A program made the position numbers and the translations under genes. Positions 47,819 through 60,332 of a stretch of DNA of 64,000 nt are shown here, one piece after another. Each line of letters opens with the position of its first letter. The stretch's first letter is position 1. Origin of the DNA: Phymorhynchus buccinoides (lineage: Eukaryota; Mollusca; Gastropoda; Neogastropoda; Raphitomidae); contig CM065703.1 in NCBI GenBank assembly GCA_017654935.2, forward strand, positions 42,832,546 through 42,896,545. Direction: 5' to 3'. The notes beneath the pieces are model-generated. The model was given only the letters and a program-made list of their open reading frames with translations, was not told the DNA's origin and did no database searches.

Positions 47819-50045
47819 AACAGGCGCTGGCCACTTCATAGATATTCATAATGAACGCAACAGCACTGTGCTGACTGTCGGGAGTCTGGCTAGTGTGATG
47901 TTTACTTGTGATGATGGTTTCACCAAAGTTCACCACACTGTGCTGTGTGACTTCAAGGAAGACTGCCCAAACTTCAGTGATGAGTCATTATGTGAGCATC
48001 CCCTGTGTCCTGAATTCCAATGTTTCAGCGGTCAGTGTGTATCAAACAGTCAACGATGTAACGAACACTCCGACTGCTTGGACGACTCAGACGAGCTGCG
48101 GTGTTCCAAAAGCGAACAATTTCCCTTCTACTCAAACGCACGAGGCTTGTACATTGATTTAGATGGCACTGGCTATTTCAGCCAGCGGTACATAGCAGAT
48201 GACGAGCCGTGTCCAGAAAGCCACTATCGCTGTAACGCAGAGTGGCTGTACTGTCTGCCTGTCTACACAAGGTGTAACGGAATGTCTGACTGTGTTCACG
48301 GAGAAGACGAACTGGACTGTGAGCGAGTAACCTGTCCCGGGTTCTACCAGTGCCATGGTTCCAGGGTGTGTGTGCATGGTGTCCATCTGTGTGATGGCTG
48401 GGGTCAATGTCCACAACGAGACGATGAGCTGATGTGTAACATGGCCTGTCCCCAAGGCTGTCTCTGTGTAGGCTATTCCTTTGTGTGCAGCCACAAATTT
48501 AGTCCTCTGCTGTTTCCTGATTTGCGATATCTGGATGCCACAGGGACGGGAATGTCGCTAACCGATTTCCAGGTCAATGCTTACTTGGTGGTTTTAATTC
48601 TTTCTAGCTGCTCGCTGGTTAATGCATCCAGAACAAATCTCACAAACTTGAAACATCTTGACCTTTCTGACAACTCCTTGAAGACTTTCCATGTTGCCCA
48701 TGTTCTTCAACTACCTCATCTAAGCACATTGTGTTTAACCAATAACCCCATAGGCCACACGACCAACACACTGGGTAGGTACGTCCACTATGGTTTAAGG
48801 CGAGTTAGCCTATCCCAGACACACTCAAGCATTGTCAACACATTACTGGCCGTATACTTATATCAGATAGAGCAGTGCAATGTATCGCTTTCGGATATAC
48901 AAACTTTTAGCTTCCATGGTTTTAGAAATGCTCCTTTACTAACTGAAGTTGATGTGCGATGGAACCCAGTGGCCAGTTTTCCGTGGGAGTCGTTGTCTTC
49001 TTCAGTGCATTTAAGAACAATCTTTTCATCCGACTACAGGTTTTGCTGTCAGAGTTTGTTCCCTCGACATTTGGTCAAGCTGAAATGTCTTTCACCAGCT
49101 ACCATGTTACCGGCTTGTGAAACTCTTCTGCCATCAGAATTCTACAAAATGCTCTTCTGGCTAACTGGTATATCTTCCATATTTGGAAACGCAGCCATTT
49201 TTGTAGCTTCATTCGCGATCCCTAAATTGTTTGAAAACAACTTCCTAAAAGCGTTTGGACATTTGCTGTGTGTGAATATAGGCATGGGAAGCCATGTTGG
49301 AATTAACCTTATAACAGATGGTATGTTGCATGGAACGTACATGCGAATGGAAAGAGAATGGGTGAATAGTGTAGTTTGCCAACTGACCAGTTTCGTGTGT
49401 TATTTGTGTAGCGAAGTGTCTGTCCTGGTCACCATGTTTATCAGTTTAAATCATGTTGTGATCCTTCATCTCTCTCGAGAATCCAGTCAAACACGTTCAA
49501 GGATAGCATTGTTTGTGGCATGGTTTGTGGGTGTCGTATTATCAGTAATACCGTTTCTTCCTGGTCTGACACACTGGGGTGTAAAAGACCAGTCCGGTCT
49601 GTGTCGTCTGGCCATCTTTAACCGCTACCACGATCGCCAGTCCTTCAAATGGACTTCCGTTCTCTTCACCACGAACTTCATTTTAAGCTCAATCATTTTC
49701 GTTTCTACTGTTCTAGTCAAAAAGCAAACCCCAGCTTATCGAATTCAACTTGATCCCAGCAAGAGGTGTCTGTATTTCTCAGCCCACCTGACAGCCAAGA
49801 TGGCTGTAACCCTCGCTGCTTGTTGGTTGGTGTTGGGTTTAGCTGTGATGATGACCACAGCTGGAGTCAATGCTTTGGCCACTGTCCAGCAGGCCACGGT
49901 GGTGTTTGTCTTACCACTCCACTCTGCTCTCTGTCCCTTCCTCTATGTGTGGGCTGTGCTCACAGAGCAACAGGGACGAGCTCGAGAGGAGAAAATGTTG
50001 AAAGTTCTTTCGAAATCGCAGGTTACCTCGCAATTGAAAAGTTGA
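47819..50045 (+). CDS. GRL101-like receptor, LDLa-LRR-7TM exon (left arm)
   Basis: 741 codons from the acceptor to TGA at 50043-50045. Four LDL-receptor class A repeats come first (ending DESLC, DDSDELRC, GEDELDC and RDDELMC). A Cys-rich leucine-rich-repeat region follows (CPQGCLCVGYSFVC, then LKHLDLSDNSLKTF and similar units), then a rhodopsin-type seven-helix domain from about 49140 to 49970. The DRY site after helix 3 reads NHV (ISLNHVVILH), and the helix 7 site is LCPFLY in place of NPxxY. This is the layout of GRL101 and type C LGR (relaxin-type) receptors. The frame is intact, so the gene may be active. Gene expression is not shown. Confidence 0.9.
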
Positions 50046-50058
50046 ACAAATCAACACC

Positions 50059-50064
50059 AATAAA
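50059..50064 (+). terminator. Polyadenylation signal of the receptor gene
   Basis: AATAAA begins 14 nt after the stop codon. It is very close but plausible. No cleavage site can be shown. Confidence 0.5.
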
Positions 50065-50919
50065 GAAACCTTGCGCTTATAATTATGCAGACAGATTGTT
50101 CTTCTGTGCACGATAGCAATACTTTCTGGCCTATGTTAACAAAAATACCTAAGTTTGCCAGGAACCATTAATACCAAGTTTCCAGGTAACTGAATGATGA
50201 CGAAAAACGAAGACGTCTTTACAGATTGTTTATCTTTCCAAACACATGCTAACTTTAAATTCTTCTTTTTTTTCTAGCTTTGCCACTAAGGGATTGCCAA
50301 ACTTGCAATATTAAAATTTTGCCGATTTTTCGCCGCAATACGGCCCCAAAAAACGTGAAATCGGAGAAATTTGAATCCTGAATAACTCGAAAACACCTTG
50401 ACAGAATGCCTTCATATTTTTCAGTATAATACTAAAAATAATTTAAAAAATTATAACACTTTCAGTATAATTCCAAACCGGAAGTACAAACCGGAAATGT
50501 CCCAGGTAGGATCAGGCAGCTTTCATTTGGTTCACAGAATAGCCAAAACAGGAAGTGACGTCACATAACTAACTACTGGATTTTGTTGCTCTTACTTTGG
50601 CCCATGTTTGAAAGGAGTCTGTTGATGATTATATTCAAGAGTTTAAGTCCCTTGGTTTTTTTCTGGGTAGCTGTTACATACAGATACCCCAACTACAAAT
50701 TGACTACTACTAATAATGTTACTACTACTAATTTGGGGGCATTTATATGGGAGTCACACTTGGTCAAAACTAGCAAAAACACTGAAACCCTGATTTTGAC
50801 ACGTGATCTGCTCCTCTTTAAACTACTAAACTACTTGCTTCATTTGCTTCTACCATATTGGGATACTACTACTACTACTACTGATACTACTACTACTATT
50901 GACTACTGCTGATGCTGAT

Positions 50920-50981
<62 letters not shown>

Positions 50982-50991
50982 GCTACTACTG

Positions 50992-51064
<73 letters not shown>

Positions 51065-51989
51065 GTCATGCTGATAGAGTAGCTGCCTAATTCAGACTGA
51101 GCCAGGTTTTTGATACCAGGTGTAAAACATCCCCAGATAAGAAGGAAGGGTCTTCGCCTGCTGTCACAAGCTTGGACAAAACTCTCGATCCAAAATCATT
51201 GCTCAATATAGGTGGTTTGTAACATGTCTGAAATCTTCATGTCTTGATCCACAGGTCCAACCTCAGTCGTACTGCTACCCAACTGTGACGAGATCTGTGA
51301 GGCATGACTCTGATTAAATGCCAATGTCTAATTGAAACTGAGGAAATTCGAATTGTTGTACTTGTGTTCAATATATTCATATATAATGAAAATGAATATA
51401 TGTATTTTACATTAACTGTATTTTTACATGAATCTGACCATATTCTACTAGAAATTAGAGAACAAAACTAGGATGTTTCATCAGATTAATGTAGACAGTA
51501 GTACTTAATAAGATTCTTGTCGTACAGCCATCATAGTTATATAGCCGTACGACTGCATTCGGGCGTGTAGAGCACGGTCTTTAGGGGGCAGGTATAGTTA
51601 AAACCAGTACATGTTTTCTTATTTTTATATCTCATGTAATTATTCAGTCACAGACTTCACATTTCGCAGGAATGTGTTAAAAGCATGCAGCATTCTAGAA
51701 ACAATACTGATTTGTATCAGTGGAACATATTATGTTCGATATAATTTTAATATCTTTAAAATTGCAGATAAAAAAAGTACTTTAAAATCATTCTTGGTTT
51801 TTGAAATGTTTCAACCAATCTTCTTTACTAATGTTATTTTAAGCTTTTTCTTTTTTTCAGTAACCCATATTTTTAAGTTGTTTCCAGAAATCTATTTATT
51901 TATTTAGGAAACTTATATAGCACGTTACCTTAAAGCTCAATGCGCTTTACAAAAACAATAGAAAGTTAAAAACAAGCAAATAAATGTTC

Positions 51990-52039
<50 letters not shown>

Positions 52040-52040
52040 A
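50065..52040. other. Palindrome spacer, no gene seen
   Basis: Ordinary AT-rich DNA, a (TAC)n array (50918-51063), and at 51428-51510 a short diverged piece that matches module U in reverse (ACTAGTTTTGTTCTCTA-type block, compare 1690-1760). At 51897-51985 there is a SINE/LINE-type tail (TTATATAGCACG...AATGCGCTTTAC), then CA and TA tracts. Confidence 0.55.
50918..51063. repeat. (TAC)n microsatellite
   Basis: About 146 bp of TAC with two TGC interruptions. Flanking DNA (50855-50915) has shorter ACT runs. Confidence 0.97.
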
Positions 52041-53591
52041 GACGAAACAGCTGTCTTTGCATAGGCATTGTCTATCTCCCCCATTGGGAGAAAAAGTAAA
52101 TCAGCACATTATTTTCTTTTATTCTTTTCAGAACACAGAATAAATTGTAAAGTTAAAATTAAAGTTATTCAGTTTCTTTCTTAGGTTCACAAACTTAAAT
52201 ATTGGACACAAAAAAAGGTTTTTTTAAAAAGCAAACTATATATATATAAGAGGAAAGTTTAATGGTGTGGTTGTTTTTTCTTCTTCAATTCTTGTACGTT
52301 TATATTATACTTGGAAGAAGGAAAGCGCATCAGTCTACCTGATCCAGGCACACCTCTCTACATTCCTCCTCACCGGGAGTATGTTGCTGTTTACTACGAT
52401 TTCTATGACCTCCCTTATTGAATCCTTCACTGGATCCACCAACATGGCATCCCATCTCTTCTACTCTCTTCGAGGGATTGTAACTTTAGAACATTATTAT
52501 TTTTTTGTTATTTTACACAAGATTGTTACCATTTCTTTTTAATTAAGTGCTGGTTTGCTTTTATTGTGGACTTTCAATCTGGTGCAAAGAGGACAACCTT
52601 TCTCTTGTAGAAAGTCTTCTAGCTCAGTTTGAATGTTCACTGGGGACATACTTTGCAGGCCGATATGCAGACTGAAGAGTCTTTCTCAAAGACGAAACAG
52701 CTGTCTTTGCATAGGCATTGTCTATCTCCCCCATTGGGAGAAAAAGTAAATCAGCACATTATTTTTCTTTTATTCTTTTCAGAACACAGAATAAATTGTA
52801 AAGTTAAAATTAAAGTTATTCAGTTTCTTTCTTAGGTTCACAAACTTAAATATTGGACACAAAAAAAGTTTTTTTTAAAAAGCAAACTATATATATAAGA
52901 GGAAAGTTTAATGGTGTGGTTGTTTTTTCTTCTTCAATTCTTGTACGTTTATATTATACTTGGAAGAAGGAAAGCGCATCAGTCTACCTGATCCAGGCAC
53001 ACCTCTCTACATTCCTCCTCACCGGGAGTATGTTGGTGTTTACTACGATTTCTATGACCTCCCTTATTGAATCCTTCACTGGATCCACCAACATGGCATC
53101 CCATCTCTTCTACTCTCTTCGAGGGATTGTAACTTTAGAACATTATTATTTTTGTTATTTTACACAAGATTGTTACCATTTCTTTTTAATTAAGTGCTGG
53201 TTTGCTTTTATTGTGGACTTTCAATCTGGTGCAAAGAGGACAACCTTTCTCTTGTAGAAAGTCTTCTAGCTCAGTTTGAATGTTCACTGGGGACATACTT
53301 TGCAGGCCGATATGCAGACTGAAGAGTCTTTCTCAAAGACGAAACAGCTGTCTTTGCATAGGCATTGTCTATCTCCCCCATTGGGAGAAAAAGTAAATCA
53401 GCACATTATTTTCTTTTATTCTTTTCAGAACACAGAATAAATTGTAAAGTTAAAATTAAAGTTATTCAGTTTCTTTCTTAGGTTCACAAACTTAAATATT
53501 GGACACAAAAAAAGTTTTTTTAAAGCAAACTATATATATATAAGAGGAAAGTTTAATGGTGTGGTTGTTTTTTCTTCTTCAATTCTTGTAC

Positions 53592-53594
<3 letters not shown>
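52041..53594. repeat. About 648-bp tandem repeat, 2.4 units
   Basis: GACGAAACAGCTGTCTTTGCATAGG begins units at 52041, 52691 and 53338 (periods 650 and 647). Units are nearly identical and differ by one- or two-base indels in T runs. The first is preceded by, and the last ends in, AT-rich simple sequence. Short frames inside (for example 52267-52542) are not credible genes. Confidence 0.93.

Positions 53595-53659
<65 letters not shown>
53595..53659. repeat. (TA)n microsatellite
   Basis: Pure TA tract that ends the third unit of the 648-bp repeat and abuts the Tc1 fragment. Confidence 0.97.
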
Positions 53660-53660
<1 letters not shown>

Positions 53661-54129
53661 CTATCCATTTTCTTGGACAGTGGCGTCAATAAAGCGTTCC
53701 CCTGGGCGCCTCCAGACCCTCAGTCGGCCGTCGTTGTGGTTCAGGGTGAAGCGTGATTCATCACTGAACAGGACCTGGGACCATTGCTGACGTGTCCACC
53801 TCACGTGACGTCTGCAGAAGGCGCGGCGTGCTGCCCTATGGGCTGGAGTTAAGCGTGGCCGTACAGCTGGGCGACGAGAACGGAGGTTAAACCCATGAAG
53901 GCGGTTCCGTATGGTCTGCTGGCTGATGTTGATGTTAGTAGCCACCCTCAGCTGCCTTCGAATGATGCTGGAAGAGGCTGTTCTTGTCTGCAGGGCTTGT
54001 CGTTCAATGAGACGATCTTCACGTGGAGTTGTCTTCTTCGGTCGACCAGATCTGACTTGTGAAGCGTTTAATCAGTCTGACATGACCGAGATGGACACTG
54101 AATCGCCTGGCCACTTCTCGCTTGGGAAC
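53661..54129 (-). pseudogene. Tc1-like transposase, truncated at both ends
   Basis: Read leftward from the gap: helix-turn-helix region with SGRPKKTTPREDRLIERQAL, then TNINISQQTIRNRLHGFNLRSRRPAVRPRLTPAHRAARRAFCRRH and WSQVLFSDESRFTLNHNDGRLRVWRRPGERF, which has the first catalytic Asp in SDES. The N-terminus lies in the gap, and the remaining catalytic part is lost where the (TA)n tract begins. No terminal inverted repeat is visible. Tc1 transposases cut and paste their element into TA sites. Confidence 0.85.
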
Positions 54130-54629
54130 NNNNNNNNNNNNNNNNNNNNNNNNNNNNNNNNNNNNNNNNNNNNNNNNNNNNNNNNNNNNNNNNNNNNNNN
54201 NNNNNNNNNNNNNNNNNNNNNNNNNNNNNNNNNNNNNNNNNNNNNNNNNNNNNNNNNNNNNNNNNNNNNNNNNNNNNNNNNNNNNNNNNNNNNNNNNNNN
54301 NNNNNNNNNNNNNNNNNNNNNNNNNNNNNNNNNNNNNNNNNNNNNNNNNNNNNNNNNNNNNNNNNNNNNNNNNNNNNNNNNNNNNNNNNNNNNNNNNNNN
54401 NNNNNNNNNNNNNNNNNNNNNNNNNNNNNNNNNNNNNNNNNNNNNNNNNNNNNNNNNNNNNNNNNNNNNNNNNNNNNNNNNNNNNNNNNNNNNNNNNNNN
54501 NNNNNNNNNNNNNNNNNNNNNNNNNNNNNNNNNNNNNNNNNNNNNNNNNNNNNNNNNNNNNNNNNNNNNNNNNNNNNNNNNNNNNNNNNNNNNNNNNNNN
54601 NNNNNNNNNNNNNNNNNNNNNNNNNNNNN
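54130..54629. other. Assembly gap (500 N) in the palindrome
   Basis: Placeholder that separates the Tc1 fragment from the broken right-arm receptor exon. The seven-helix part of that exon, if present, would lie here. Confidence 0.99.
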
Positions 54630-55915
54630 CAGAAGAGTTTTACGCCGGTAAGATGGTGCTGTGACAGACATTTCAGCTTGACCCAATGTTGAGTGAACAC
54701 CTCTGACAGCAAACCTGTAGTCCGGATGAAAGATTGTTCTTTGCAATGCACTGAAGAGACACCGACTCCCACGGAAACTGGCCACTGGGTTCCATTCGCA
54801 CATCAACTTCAGTTAGTAAAGGAGCATTTCTAAAACCATGGAAGTAAAAGTTTGTATATCCGAAAGCGATACATTGCACTGCTCTATCTGATATAAGTAT
54901 ATGGCCAGTATGTGTTGACATGCTTGAGTGTGTCTGGATTAGCTAACTCGCCTTAAACCATAGTGACGTAACTACCCAGTGTGTTGGTCGTGTTCTTATG
55001 GGGTTATTGGTTAACACAATGTGTTAATCGAGGTAGTTGAAGACCATTGCAACATGGAAAGTCTTTAAGGAGTTGTGTCAGAAAGGTCAAGATGTTCAAG
55101 TTTGTGAAGATTTGTTCTGGATGCATTAACCAGCGAGCAGCTAGAAAGAATTAAAACCACCAGTAAATATTGCTTGAAAATCGGTTTGACATTCCGTCCC
55201 TGTGGGCATCCAATATCGCAAATCAGGAAACGGCGAGACTAAATTTGTGGGCTGCACCAAAGGAATAGTTACACAGAGGACAGCCTTGGGGACGGCCATG
55301 TCACACATCAGCTCACGTCCTCGTTGTGGAATTGACCCAGCAATCACACAGATGGAACACCATGCACACACACCCTGGAACCATGGCACTGGTAGAACCC
55401 GGACAGTTACTCGCTCACAGTCCAGTTCGTCTCTCCGTGACACAGTCAGACATTCCGTTACACCTTGTGTAGACAGGCAGACAGTACAGCCACTCTGCGT
55501 TACAACGATAGTGGTTTTCTGGACACGGCTCGTCATCTGCTATGTACTGCTGGCTGAAATAGCCAGTGCCATCTAAATCAATGTAGAAGCCTCGTGCGTT
55601 TGAGTAGAAGGGAAATTGTTCGCTTTTGGACACTGTATCTCGTCTGAGTCGTCCAAGCAGTCGGAGTGTTCGTTACATCGTTGACTGTTTGATACACACT
55701 GACCACTGAAACATTGGAATTCAGGACACAGGGGATGCTCACATAATGACTCATCACTGAAGTTTGGGCAGTCTTCCTTGAAGTCACACAGCACAGTGTG
55801 GTGAACTTTGGTGAAACCTTCATCACATGTAAACATCACACTAGCCAGACTCCCGACAGTCAGCACAGTGCTGTTGCGTTCATTATGAATATCTATGAAG
55901 TGGCCATCGCCTGTT
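54630..55915 (-). pseudogene. GRL101-like receptor exon 2, right arm, partial with many indels
   Basis: Reads leftward from the acceptor (AG at 55916-55917). The first LDLa repeats are open (55573-55915). Then one-base losses, such as GTGTT to GTGT near 55630 and two losses near 55430, and many later gains and losses scramble the frame. The leucine-rich-repeat part remains recognisable down to 54630 (FHGFRNAPLLTEVDV at about 54800-54850). The helix domain is missing in the gap. The indels cluster in short homopolymers and grow denser toward the gap, which suggests poor consensus as much as true decay. Confidence 0.8.
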
Positions 55916-56640
55916 CTAAAATAAACAAAAAAATAAACAACACACACATACCCGCATAGCGTTTACACACATAAGCATGAAAAAACCACGTGTAAAGTAC
56001 ACACAAACACAGAGATTCTGACATTTCAAAATACATGTAGATTCAAGATACAAGATTCAAGATTAGATTAATAATTTCACCCCTATTGGGGTATAGAGGA
56101 TACAACACACAAAAAGGATACTTTGGGTCACATAAGCCAAAAATAAAAAGAAACAAAACAAATTTTGCTAAAAGATATGACGTATTGCATATTTTATTCC
56201 AAGTAACAAATGTGCGCTTTCGGAAGTAGATACATTATTCTCATGATATGCATTTGAATTGTGTAGACACACAATTATTGTGTAGAATTGTGAAGACACA
56301 CAAAACCATGAATGAGTACAAGATTCAAACATCTACGTGAACACATACTTGCAAAGCACATAGTCTGCACAGTACATTGACAAACACTCTTGCATAATCG
56401 TTGTATTTTAATGGAGACTCGTTTCTGTGAAACTCGGGCTCTCTCCTGGGGTGTGCTGCCGTTAGTGCTTCGCCATCCTGTTTACTCCCTGAGCGAAGCT
56501 TTGGGAAGTGTTGTTTTTGTCTGGGTCTACCCTTGCGTGCGTGCGTGCGTGTATGTGGCCGCGCATCATCCTGTCTTTACGTCGCATTTTCTGGACAACT
56601 GTTCACTCTAAAGAAAAGAATTTTAGTATACAAGTTCCAT

Positions 56641-56674
56641 ACACACACACACACACACACACGGGCGCACACGC

Positions 56675-56761
<87 letters not shown>
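56641..56761. repeat. (CA)n microsatellite
   Basis: Mirror of the GT tract at 46948-47064, with GGGCGCACACGCACACGC interruptions. Confidence 0.95.
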
Positions 56762-56763
<2 letters not shown>

Positions 56764-57171
56764 ATGTGTGGCATAAGTGTCAGTTATTTACTGATTCACT
56801 GTCCAAGAGCAAGAGAGCTGTTTAAAAATTCGGGATTGACTGTTTTGCTGATGGATCGACTCCATTACCTCTATCCTACATTCTGAATAGCTATTCTGTT
56901 CTTGATTCAGTTTGTAAATGTTTATTAAGTAGTTCAATTAGTACTTATCTTTTTAACACTGTTCATTGTTCAGTTATAGTTCTTTATTGTAAGTTTAAAA
57001 TAATTTGAAGGGCTGCGGGGAGGTGCAGGGTCATGATTTGTATCACTAATTTAAGGCTTACTCTATTGCTTACACACTATCACCACAGACACAGCCACAA
57101 TCACTTACCTACATCAAAAGTACACCTCAATATAATACTGTTGGAATCACTTTATAGTGGAAGAACGTTAC

Positions 57172-57253
57172 ACGGAAGAAGAAGAAGAAGAAGAAGAAGA
57201 AGAAGAAGAAGAAGAAGAAGAAGAAGAAGAAGAAGAAGAAGAAGACAACAACT

Positions 57254-57304
<51 letters not shown>

Positions 57305-57311
57305 CCACCAC
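57172..57311. repeat. (GAA)n-(CAA)n microsatellite
   Basis: Mirror of the compound tract at 46409-46533, with an added CATCAACATCAACACCACCA end. Confidence 0.95.
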
Positions 57312-57338
57312 ACACACGCCTAGAACCCTTTCACATAC

Positions 57339-58845
57339 CTATCAATACTGCCACCAAGCCAAATGAACAGGTGCTGGGAGTGCTTCTCCGCACCAACTGG
57401 TAACACCTGCCGAGTGTTGTGCACCATGGAGAATCCGTAGGGTAACCCAGCCAGCACAACAGGAGCAAACCATGCCTCTGTCTGTGTTGGTTGAAATTCA
57501 CACAAAGTACCTTTAATACGTGCTTCACAGCCCAGAGCCATAGAAGACAGTGTAAGGTATCTCGTTTCTCTCGTAGGTTCGTGCACTTCTTTACACTTTC
57601 CCAATGGGAAATGATCCACATTGTAAGCCGCGGTGTTGTCCGACCAAACTTTGAATTTACTGTATGCAAAAGATTGGGCATGCCAGCCCGCCATCAAACC
57701 GATGGCTACAAGAAATTGTTGATAACGCTGAAATATATGAAGAATGGCTGTCTTTTCACTTGGTGATTTCACAGCGGCCAGCTTCTTGTTTCGTGTCTGG
57801 CAAAAGTGCTGTGAATACCCTACAGAGACATAGTGCAGACTTTCGAACAGCTGGTAACATTTGTCACGTGATGCCACCAAACCCTTACAGCTAGGACTGC
57901 TGAAAGGACAGTGTTCCGTCTCATCCTGACCGTCTTCGCACTGTGTCCTCAGATTGCAGTGTAGGGCAGCTCGGAGCTTGGAATAGTGGCCTCCAGAACA
58001 GTTGAACAAGCCACTGCGCAGCTGTTTGGTTGAGGTAGGGACGATGTAAACATTGGCCATCATAAAGTCAGGCTCGCAGCTGTCATGCAACGGATTTGCC
58101 CAGTGTGTACAACTGTGTTGTAACAATTTAGGTAGAGTGTTTGCAGGAATTATAGGAGTGATAAACGCACAATAATGAAATGACCCTCTGGTGCGTTTGA
58201 TTAACAACTGTGTACAGTAACCAGTGTGCATGTACAAGGATCGTTCAAAACTGACTCCAATCGAGGAATTTGATCCGCACGTTACTTCTACATTCTGATG
58301 TCGATATTTCAGCTTTGCGTGAGGTGAGAATTTGGGAACTGCGATATATCCAGCATTATGTGTGATGTACTTCACAATTATATTAAACGCATCAATGGCC
58401 TGGATAGTCAGGTTGATCATGGGTCTGTTCGTGTGAAACAAATACAACTCCTTTTGTTTAAAATCGAAGACCATGTCTCCAGTAAAATGATGATGCCCGC
58501 AGGTTGTACAATCCATGCATTTCAGTGAGCTACAGTCTATACAGGTTCTCCACTGACTCAAATCACACTCGTATTGTAACCGCTTAGCGTTTATCCTGAG
58601 ACCCACATAGCTTCCCTTCACAGACATTTTGCAGAAAGAAGTAGAGTCCTGACACATGCCATACACTGCCCCGTGCTGTGCCAGAAAACGAGGTAGATTG
58701 TGTTCACAGTCTGAGCCATTAAACTGGAAGAACACACTGTGCACACTGCTCTGATTGAGGAAGAAGTCCAGTCCCGGGCAGATTGTGCTGAGAGTGTCCA
58801 GGTCCAGAGAAGAGCTGAGCTGCGTTGTGTTCCTTTCCACTGGAT
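57339..58845 (-). CDS. GRL101-like receptor, exon with LDLa and C-type lectin domain (right arm)
   Basis: Open for the full exon, with the same acceptor (58846-58847) and donor (57337-57338) as the left copy and the same 502 codons. It differs from the left exon at roughly 20-25 residues spread over its length, among them a cluster where the left has TMTITI and the right IIPANT, and another near the end of the lectin domain (left CERKIRGNLCEFQSRQ, right CEARIKGTLCEFQPTQ). All Cys of the LDLa and lectin domains seem kept. If real, this would be a second, tail-to-tail copy of the gene, but its second exon is not intact in this assembly. Confidence 0.8.
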
Positions 58846-58847
58846 CT

Positions 58848-59425
58848 AGACCATGATGACAAAAGAGATGCCAATTTGTTTTCAGCAAAGGACGTCATAG
58901 TAACATTTCAAATAATTTTTATTCCGTATTCTCCGGGCTAAAAGCCTCTCCTTTTTTCCTTCAACTTTGACACTTGCAGCTAAAACAACGATTGCGGCTA
59001 ATTTGTGAATATTCCCCCTTCTGTATTTTAGGCTGGTCATCAACTCCAGCCATGTGCGTTTCAACATCGCCAATCTCGGTAAAAACGAACCGTTCTCAGG
59101 CCAAAACTGAGGGATTTAATCAGCTTTCTCATGCTTTCTTTTAAACGGGGACAATTTGGTTCAAAGTATTTAAAATGTGATAGTCAGCCATAAAACCAGT
59201 GGGTGAAAATGATGCACAATGGGTAAAAAGATCCATATAACATAAATGGTTCGATGTTAATAATCAGTATAGTGGAATGCAAGGCAAAAAAAAGCCTACT
59301 AGTGTAAGAAGGACAAAGGCTCGTTACAACGTTTGGTGAACAGACAAATAAATCATTAGTAAAAATTACACTAACGGAGAAATAGACACTGCCACCAAGG
59401 CCTTTATCCCCTACATAAATACACA
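58848..59425. other. Right-arm upstream DNA
   Basis: Reverse copy of 44292-44866 with few changes. No gene. Confidence 0.6.
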
Positions 59426-59757
59426 GTGGCTCCAGCCTTCATGCGTTGTTTTAGATAGTTTACGTTATCCCAGTTGTTGTCTACATGTATTTCCTTTAGA
59501 GAAGAACTCACACGTGGTTTAACAAAAGACTTATACAGAGCTACTGAATGTTTAATTCACTCAATTATTTGTAACGCATAAACGTTTGGATTGCAATTCA
59601 TTTCTTGTGTCAAACTCTAAGATGATCGTTGCTTTCTGCGTTGGATGATGCACTTTCAGTTTTGGACTTGTTGGCACACTTACACAAAGGCCTGTCATAA
59701 GGGGCCGACTCAAATGTGATCCGATTGTGACGATGTCTGTGAGTCACGATTCACGTG
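59426..59757 (-). repeat. Repeat module U, end part, right arm (copy D)
   Basis: Reverse copy of 43959-44291. It ends in ACGTG (59753-59757), the reverse complement of the BEL target duplication, so the BEL in this arm sits at the same base as in the left arm. Confidence 0.85.
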
Positions 59758-59956
59758 TGTGAGATATTCTTTCTTTCAGCAAGACTTTCACACAAAAGAC
59801 GATGGAAGTTTCCAGACACTTTACTTGGGTCCTGGTTTGTGGGTGGCTGCACCGAAGAGTGTGTAAGCTTCATTACAATGCATGCTGGGAACCCAGCTAC
59901 AAACATCTTTAAACATAAACAAATTAATGATGGCCATAGACCACAAATTCACAACA
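59758..59956 (-). repeat. BEL 3' LTR, right arm
   Basis: 199 bp. By eye about 4 differences from 43760-43958. Confidence 0.93.
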
Positions 59957-60332
59957 TAGTCCCCACCTTGGAGTCACCCTAACTCCAACATAAACTCACC
60001 CATAATTATTCTTAGAATACAAATAATTTGCCTTCTAAGTTATCCCAAGAAATGTTTTAGCTAAATCGAAACGATATCAGGATAATTAAAATTATTTTAG
60101 AATAATTGAAATGACATTAGACTGAAAATATTTAGACTGAATTTCAATTAAAGTCTCCAACACTGACTTTGAATTATGAACTAAACATTCCACATTGTCC
60201 ACATTGTTCACATTTTGTTTCTTTGTTTCTTGCAAATGTCTTTCTTTGGCTTATACCTTGATTTCAGTCTCTGAAACCTAAAACAACACCTGTCGTTGTG
60301 TAAGTAAACACACTTAGTACAGTCCCTAAACT

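Larger units (their letters stand above)
55916..57338 (-). other. Intron of the right-arm receptor copy
   Basis: Reverse copy of 46376-47818 with the same donor and acceptor. It contains a CA tract (56641-56761) and the (GAA)n-(CAA)n compound tract (57172-57311). No gene. Confidence 0.85.

Noticed and set aside
53911..54651. Frames running through the N gap at the palindrome centre, and similar ones at 4052-4888 and 27436-28147
   Set aside because: They exist only because N is read as open sequence.
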